Under the pieces are notes generated by a model that was given only the letters and a program-made list of their open reading frames with translations, was not told the origin of the DNA and made no database searches. A DNA stretch of 64,000 nucleotides from Nitrospirota bacterium. GTDB taxonomy: Bacteria; Nitrospirota; Thermodesulfovibrionia; Thermodesulfovibrionales; Dissulfurispiraceae. The stretch is from the NCBI GenBank assembly GCA_040752355.1, contig JBFMHE010000001.1:310001-374000 (forward strand). The letters run 5' to 3'. Shown one piece after another: positions 58,934-64,000 of this stretch. A program made the translations under genes and the position numbers. Within the stretch, counting starts at the first letter, position 1. The number at the start of each line of letters is the position of its first letter.

Positions 58934-59419
58934 TTACAAGAGATAGCCGAGGAACTCGTCCTCCTTCTCGTATCCCTTGAGGAGCTTGGCGACGCCCTCG
59001 GGGTCGGTAGTGCCGTAGACCTCATTGTTGAGGATAACGACCGGAGCGATGCTGCAGGCGCCGATGCAGGTCGCCTTTTCTACGGTGAAGGAGAGATTCG
59101 CGGTCGTATCTTCGCCTTCAGGCAGAGAGAGGGTCTCCCTGACCTTCTTGAGAATCTTGTCGCCTCCCTTGATATGGCACGCGGCACCGCAGCAGACGGT
59201 GACGGTATTCTTGCCGACCGGCTTGAGCCGGAACTTGGGATAGAAGGTGATCACCCCGAAAAAACTGCTCTCGGGTATATCGAGCTTGCGGGAAAACCAG
59301 GCGACGGCATGCTCCGGCACATAACCGAAGGCATCCTGAATTCTCTGCAGGAGCGTAATAAGGTTCCCGTTGGCAGCGGAGAAATCGTTCAGGATCTTAT
59401 TGAGCAGTTTATCGTCCAT
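58934..59419 (-). CDS. fdhC: Formate dehydrogenase NuoE-like [2Fe-2S] subunit
   Basis: 161 residues of the NuoE/thioredoxin-like [2Fe-2S] family. It has a helical N-terminus (LLNKILNDFSAANGNLITLLQRIQDAFGYVPE), CCGAACHIKGG with cysteines near 76-81, and CIGACSIAPVV with cysteines near 118-122. It would pass electrons between the NuoF-like subunit and partners. ATG 59419 has no clear Shine-Dalgarno; a TTG at 59437 is possible. It is the first gene of the fdhC-fdhB-fdhA-cNBD-fhs set. Confidence 0.92.
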   Translation of the reverse strand: MDDKLLNKILNDFSAANGNLITLLQRIQDAFGYVPEHAVAWFSRKLDIPESSFFGVITFYPKFRLKPVGKNTVTVCCGAACHIKGGDKILKKVRETLSLPEGEDTTANLSFTVEKATCIGACSIAPVVILNNEVYGTTDPEGVAKLLKGYEKEDEFLGYLL

Positions 59420-59492
59420 GAGAGAGTATTGTACCAATAACGTCGAAATTATCCTATAAACTATATAATTCTATTAAAATTATTAATCAATC

Positions 59493-59601
59493 GCCATCAG
59501 CCATCAGCTCTCGGCAATCAGCTATCAGCAATAAGACTCGAGGACAAAGCTGAGAATAGCAAGGCTGATGACTGACTGCTGATGGCTGAAAGCTGATGGC
59601 T
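59493..59601. repeat. Inverted arrays of CAGC-type heptamers between fdhC and glnD
   Basis: The left array repeats units like CATCAGC (about 59494-59532). The right array (about 59563-59600) repeats the complement GCTGATG. A 30-base unique spacer separates them. No gene is seen from 59420 to 59658. The divergent fdh and glnD promoters should lie here, but I cannot place them firmly. Confidence 0.7.
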
Positions 59602-59658
59602 TGAAATATGGTAAACTCTTAAAGCGTCCCGACGCCGGAAGGGTATGATTTCAGAGCG

Positions 59659-62277
59659 ATGAAGCAGACGTTCAGCGAGAGGTTATGTGAAGAGACCGTG
59701 GTACTCCTGCGCTCCGGACAAGACGGTGCAGCACTCTGCCACTCACTGACCGGAATTGTGGATACCCTCCTCATCGCCCTCTTCAATGAGGTCACCACGG
59801 GGGAGGTCACCACCCCGCCTCCACCGGCATCGCCTCCGGACAGAAGAGCTGCGGTGCGCCGGCGATTTCCGGCAGAGGCGCTGCCCTGCGGTCTCGCCCT
59901 CGTAGCAGTGGGAGGGTATGGCCGGAGGGAGATGGCTCCCTATTCGGATATCGATCTCATGCTGCTCGGCAGGTCGAGGGACGCCCGTACCGCCGGGACC
60001 GCCCAGGCAGTACTGTATCGCCTCTGGGATGAAGGGCTGAACATAAGCCACTGCTTCAGGACGCTGGATGAATGCGTCGAGGATTCGATGGCGGACATTG
60101 CCACGCGGACAACGCTGATCGAGTCGAGATTCCTCGCCGGAAGCCGGGATCTCTTCGACGACTTCAGGAAAGACAGCTACCAGAAGATCCTCTTCAAAAA
60201 GAAGAAGGAGTTCGTCAGCGGGCTCCTGAGGGATATCGCTACCCGGCATAAGACCTATGCCGAGTCGATATACCTCCTCGAGCCGAACCTCAAAGAGGGC
60301 CAGGGGGGGCTGCGGGACCTCCACTCACTGGCGTGGCTCGCCAGGGTCGAGCTGCATCTCGCCGATCTCCGGGCGCTCGAGTCGCTCATGTCCGCTCACG
60401 ACTGCCGCCAGCTGCTCCGCGCCTATGACTTCCTGCTGAAGACGCGGGCAGGGCTCCATGCGCTCTCGCGGCGGAAGAACGACGTCCTCTCCTTCGAGCT
60501 CCAGGAGGGCGCCGCATCACTGCTCGGGTTCAAGGATACCAAACGCTTCACCGCAGAGGAAATCCTGATGCGGCTTTATTACAAAAAGGCCCGGACCGTA
60601 ACCGATGTCCTTTCCGGGATCATGGGCCTCTGCGGCCGCCGCTACGTGAACGTTCCGATGAGCTTCAGCGTGAAGAGGCTTACCGATGACTTCTCTCTCT
60701 CGAAAGACGAGATCATTGTCAAGGACAGAGCGCTCCTTAAAAATACGGATAAGATATTCGAAGCCTTTGCCCTCGCCTCATCGACCGGAAAACGATTGAG
60801 CGCTCACCTGAAAGAGAGCATCAGGAGCAGGTCGCTCTTCATCAATAAAAGAACGAGGGCCTCCAGGACCGCTGCAGAGCACTTCATGGGCATCCTGCGG
60901 GGAGGCAGGGTCTACCAGACGATACGGGAGATGCACGAGACCGGGGTGCTCGACCGGTTCATCCCCGAATTCGGCGCGCTGCGGCATCTCGTCATATCCG
61001 AGCCGTATCACCGGTATACCGTCGACGAACACTCCCTTATAGCGCTGAAGAACATCGAAGCGATCAGGGAGGGCCGGCAGGCGAGATTCTTCTACCTCGG
61101 CGATATCCTCAAAAAGGTGAAACAGGAGGTCCTCTTCCTCGCCGTGCTCCTCCATGATATAGGGAAGGGGATATCCAAGCAGCACGAAGAGGCGGGCTAC
61201 AGCATGCTGAAAGGGGTTATGGAGCGGTTCGCTATAGACCGCGTCGACCGGAAGATCATCTCCTTTCTCGTAAAGAACCACATCGTCCTCTCGAAGCTCG
61301 CCCTGACGCGCGATATCGATGCGCCCGAGACCATCGCACAGCTGGCTGAAGTCGTTGAGTACGAAGAAAACCTCGACGCTCTTTACCTCATGACCTATGC
61401 GGATATGTCCGCGGTGAATCCCCGCTTCTGGACAGAATGGAAGGCCTATCTTCTCCACGCGCTCTATACGAGGACCAAAGAGCACCTGAAGGGAGCGAAG
61501 GGGCAGTTGACCGTAGCCGAAGGCAGACTGAAGGAGTTCGCCGCCACCATGCCGGGCAGGTACCTGATTGCCAATACAAATGATATAATAAACGCCGATT
61601 ACGCGCTTTCGGAAAGGGCCCGGGGAGAGGGGATCGCTGCGACCATAACGGAACGGGAGGACGGCACTGCGGAGGTCGCCCTGGCGACCCGCGACATGCC
61701 CGGACTCTTTGCGAATATCGCCGGAGTCCTGAGCTCGAAAGGACTCAACATAAGAAGCGCACGGCTCTATACCGGGGCGACCGGGCTCGTGATCGACAAG
61801 ATCACCGTCTCTAACTGGAGCGAGGTGTGGTGGACAGGCATGGAAGAGCAGATCAGGAACGACCTTCGGGCAGCGATACTCCCTGTGGCGAAAGGGGCGG
61901 CTGTCACCGCCTGTGCAACAGCGCCGCAGGAAAGGACGGCAGGCCTTTTTTCGAGCAATGCGCCGGGAGAGGGCTTCTTCAGATTCGAAACGTTCATAGA
62001 GATCGACAATGAGGCGTCTGCCGATCACACTATCCTCGAGCTCTTTCTCCCCGACCGGTTCGGCCTGCTGCGGGACATCGCGCTGCGTCTCTGCGAGCAC
62101 CGGATCGATATCATCGCTGCGGTCATCAATACCGAAGAGGGTATCGCCCAGGATGTCTTTTACCTCCAGCACAGGGGCGGCAAGCTCCCGGCGGAAAAAA
62201 TCCTCGACCTCTTGCCGGCGCTGCAGCTTCCGGCAGGGGGCGGGAGGCGCGAGCTGAATCTGCCGGCGGCCCGCTGA
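59659..62277 (+). CDS. glnD: [Protein-PII] uridylyltransferase
   Basis: 872 residues. The nucleotidyltransferase motif GGYGRREMAPYSDIDLMLLG (Asp 97 and 99) is followed by the GlnD-specific GLRDLHSLAWLAR region, an HD domain near residue 497 (VLLHDIGKGISKQHE), and two C-terminal ACT domains near 670 and 790. It uridylylates and deuridylylates PII in response to glutamine, the master nitrogen sensor. A proline-rich insert near residues 50-70 is variable. The start codon is the first ATG after the repeat arrays. Confidence 0.95.
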   Translation: MKQTFSERLCEETVVLLRSGQDGAALCHSLTGIVDTLLIALFNEVTTGEVTTPPPPASPPDRRAAVRRRFPAEALPCGLALVAVGGYGRREMAPYSDIDLMLLGRSRDARTAGTAQAVLYRLWDEGLNISHCFRTLDECVEDSMADIATRTTLIESRFLAGSRDLFDDFRKDSYQKILFKKKKEFVSGLLRDIATRHKTYAESIYLLEPNLKEGQGGLRDLHSLAWLARVELHLADLRALESLMSAHDCRQLLRAYDFLLKTRAGLHALSRRKNDVLSFELQEGAASLLGFKDTKRFTAEEILMRLYYKKARTVTDVLSGIMGLCGRRYVNVPMSFSVKRLTDDFSLSKDEIIVKDRALLKNTDKIFEAFALASSTGKRLSAHLKESIRSRSLFINKRTRASRTAAEHFMGILRGGRVYQTIREMHETGVLDRFIPEFGALRHLVISEPYHRYTVDEHSLIALKNIEAIREGRQARFFYLGDILKKVKQEVLFLAVLLHDIGKGISKQHEEAGYSMLKGVMERFAIDRVDRKIISFLVKNHIVLSKLALTRDIDAPETIAQLAEVVEYEENLDALYLMTYADMSAVNPRFWTEWKAYLLHALYTRTKEHLKGAKGQLTVAEGRLKEFAATMPGRYLIANTNDIINADYALSERARGEGIAATITEREDGTAEVALATRDMPGLFANIAGVLSSKGLNIRSARLYTGATGLVIDKITVSNWSEVWWTGMEEQIRNDLRAAILPVAKGAAVTACATAPQERTAGLFSSNAPGEGFFRFETFIEIDNEASADHTILELFLPDRFGLLRDIALRLCEHRIDIIAAVINTEEGIAQDVFYLQHRGGKLPAEKILDLLPALQLPAGGGRRELNLPAAR

Positions 62278-62295
62278 GGGGGAGAAGAGAGGACT

Positions 62296-64000
62296 ATGCG
62301 GAGAAAGGTCATTTCCATAGCAGTGTTCGTGCTCTGTTTCGGGGCGCTCCTCTATGTATTGCGGGGGCCTAACGTATCGAACGCGCTGAAGAAGATCATC
62401 CTTCCCGAGCTCGAGCTGGTGACCGGCAAGAAGGTCATCGCGCAGAAGATCTATATCAATATCCTGCCGCTGTTCATCGAGATGAAAGGGGTCAAGCTCT
62501 TCGACGACGAGGGCGAGAGAATCCTCGAGGTTGAGCGCGTCAAGGGCTATATCGGCCTCTCGGGACTGCTCAAGAAGGAGCTGACCGTCAAACGTCTCGT
62601 CTTCAAAACCGCCGCAGTGCACGCGGAAAGGGCTCAGCTGGAAGAGATCATCGACCATGTGAAGACCTACCTCGAAGAGGAACGCACACCCGCAGTCAAG
62701 GTGGTCATCAAGTCTGTCGAGATCAGCAGAAGCGTCGTGGCCCTCCGGGACCGCGATGCGCTCCTCACGCTCGGCGCGCTCGATGCCCTGGTCATCGCCG
62801 CAGAGGCGCCCCGCTGCAGGATCTCGTCCCGTGAACTGGTGTTCAGAAAAGAGGGGATCCCCGAAGTGGCGGGAGCGCTCGAGGCGCACCTGACGGTGAA
62901 CGGCACGGCGCTCGAGCTCACGAGCCTGAAGCTCGCCGTGGATCGGTCCGGGATTACGACATCGGGCGTCCTGGATACCGGGAAAACAAGCGGCGCCTTC
63001 CAGGCCGAAATAGACCTTGTCGTCGATTCGGTCAAGAAGCTGTTCGGGCTGAAGAGCAGCGGCGCAGGGGACCTTTCGGCAAAGGGCAGGGTCACCTTGG
63101 ACGGACGGAAGCAGGATATCAATGCGGTCGCCGTCGATCTGAAAATCAAGGGCGAATTCTATCTCGAGACCCTTATGGAGCTCCTCAAGGTAACGGAACC
63201 GCTCAGGGGCTCTGTGCGCCTGGACGGCGAGGTGAAGGGCCCGCTCGGCGACCTCAAGGGAAAAGGACATGCAGAGCTCGTGAAGGGAAACCTCTTCACT
63301 GTCCCGGTCGACGCGCTGACTTGTTCTATAACGTACGAGAACGGTGAAATGCATTTTACGGACGGCAAGGCCCGGCTCTACGGCGGGAGCGCCGCAGCCG
63401 AAGCGATGATCCGCCTCCCTGTTGTCACCGAGTATCGCGTGCAGGTCTCGGTGCGCGAGGTGAGCAGCAGAGGGCTCTTCACCCTGATCGGCTGGACCCC
63501 CCCTATACCCGAGGGCAGGGTGAGCGGCGAGATGTACACCGCCGGCGACACCTTCAGCCCCCGGGGCCACTTCGTGTACAGCAGCGCATCGAAGGGAGGA
63601 GATGTCCTCGACCGTGTCAGGGAGATCAGGGGCGTTTACGCCATGAGCAATGACAGTGTCCGGTTCGATACCCTGACGGTCGCCACGGCGTCCTCGTCGG
63701 TGGCAGCAACGGGCAGCGTCGATCTGAAGGCAGGCACGCTTCAGTTCAGGGGAAGCGGGACGACCGGGGAGGTGAGCGACCTCTCCGCCCCGTACTTCAC
63801 GGCCCTCTCGGGTCCGGCGACCTTTACCGCATCCCTTTCGGGGCCTTCTGCCGATCCCGTACTCGACCTCCAGTTCTCGGGCCGGAACCTCACCCTGGCG
63901 ACCGGGAGACTCGGCCTGCCGGAGCTCTTGCATACCCTCTCGTTTCCCTTCGAGGCGGTCGAGGGGGCGGCAACGTACCGTAAAAACCTCCTGACCCTGA
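62296..64000 (+). CDS. AsmA-like/DUF748-type envelope protein (partial, cut by window end)
   Basis: At least 568 residues are present and the frame runs off the window. It starts MRRKVISIAVFVLCFGALLYVL, a single N-terminal membrane helix. It continues with ALKKIILPELELVTGKKVIAQKI and many beta-strand repeats typical of AsmA, YhdP or TamB-type proteins, large periplasmic beta-helical bridges implicated in phospholipid transport to the outer membrane. GAGAGGAC precedes the ATG, 18 bases after glnD. The subfamily cannot be settled without the C-terminus. Confidence 0.8.
   Translation, partial: MRRKVISIAVFVLCFGALLYVLRGPNVSNALKKIILPELELVTGKKVIAQKIYINILPLFIEMKGVKLFDDEGERILEVERVKGYIGLSGLLKKELTVKRLVFKTAAVHAERAQLEEIIDHVKTYLEEERTPAVKVVIKSVEISRSVVALRDRDALLTLGALDALVIAAEAPRCRISSRELVFRKEGIPEVAGALEAHLTVNGTALELTSLKLAVDRSGITTSGVLDTGKTSGAFQAEIDLVVDSVKKLFGLKSSGAGDLSAKGRVTLDGRKQDINAVAVDLKIKGEFYLETLMELLKVTEPLRGSVRLDGEVKGPLGDLKGKGHAELVKGNLFTVPVDALTCSITYENGEMHFTDGKARLYGGSAAAEAMIRLPVVTEYRVQVSVREVSSRGLFTLIGWTPPIPEGRVSGEMYTAGDTFSPRGHFVYSSASKGGDVLDRVREIRGVYAMSNDSVRFDTLTVATASSSVAATGSVDLKAGTLQFRGSGTTGEVSDLSAPYFTALSGPATFTASLSGPSADPVLDLQFSGRNLTLATGRLGLPELLHTLSFPFEAVEGAATYRKNLLTL

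Noticed and set aside
60778-63933. Very long open frame on the minus strand opposite glnD and the AsmA-like gene
   Set aside because: It is the G+C-driven shadow of the two plus-strand genes, which have clear conserved motifs; the antisense peptide has none.

Overview
The window is about 60% G+C, bacterial and gene-dense, and reads as chromosomal core genome of an anaerobic or microaerophilic Gram-negative-type bacterium. The mix suggests a Nitrospirota or deltaproteobacterial-like lineage (inference, not proven): split glyQ/glyS, YacG, a Tat pair, an outer-membrane beta-barrel, sigma-54 and sigma-28 promoter motifs, a PyrR attenuator, a selenocysteine formate dehydrogenase next to formate-tetrahydrofolate ligase, and an ApbE/NusG-II/Gx cassette. 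No tRNA, rRNA, CRISPR array or prophage was recognised.

Layout. 1-3423: 3' end of a complex I operon (nuoL fragment, nuoM, nuoN). 3.6-5.5 kb: a lone receiver protein and three small minus-strand proteins separated by a hairpin-rich non-coding stretch. 5.7-12.9 kb: lytic transglycosylase, nadA, MidA-type methyltransferase, a TIM-barrel protein, FmdB, then rplU-rpmA-obgE-proB. 13.0-14.3 kb: a Y1 (HUH) transposase element with a partly duplicated 5' end. 14.3-21.8 kb: glyQS, a secreted protein, yacG, dapB, a ferritin-like protein, rubredoxin and a CBS/CNNM membrane protein. 22-25.5 kb: ilvB-ilvN-homocitrate synthase-like operon. 25.6-33.9 kb: pyrimidine operon pyrR-pyrB-pyrC-carA-orf-carB behind a PyrR attenuator. 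33.9-36.1 kb: FmdE, ModE-like regulator (with a ModE-type box) and a MoeA-like protein. 36.1-40.3 kb: beta-barrel, tatA/B-tatC, and apbE/NusG-II/Gx. 40.5-43.9 kb: a sigma-54 promoter, small protein, cysK, cysteine desulfurase and a DUF433/DUF5615 pair. 44-48 kb: uvrA and a DUF3108 protein. 48-52 kb: a sigma-28-type promoter driving a substrate-binding protein and a chemoreceptor. 52-59.4 kb (minus strand): fdhC-fdhB-fdhA(Sec)-cNMP-binding protein-fhs. 59.6-64 kb: glnD and an AsmA-like protein cut by the window end.

How genes work together. The Fdh/Fhs block handles formate and C1 units as in the folate branch of the Wood-Ljungdahl pathway. FmdE, ModE, the MoeA-like protein and Tat fit a molybdenum-enzyme lifestyle. 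cysK and the desulfurase supply cysteine and sulfur for Fe-S enzymes such as NadA, Fdh and complex I.

The most unusual content is non-coding. A two-copy structured element (28572-28774 and 46613-46792) has a long closing stem, a nearly invariant core and a compensatory base change; both copies start at the stop codon of the upstream gene and lie in its transcription sense. A second, unrelated multi-hairpin inverted-repeat element lies at 7516-7687. Short tandem-repeat arrays have also entered conserved enzymes in frame: carB (twice), fdhA and the MoeA-like gene.
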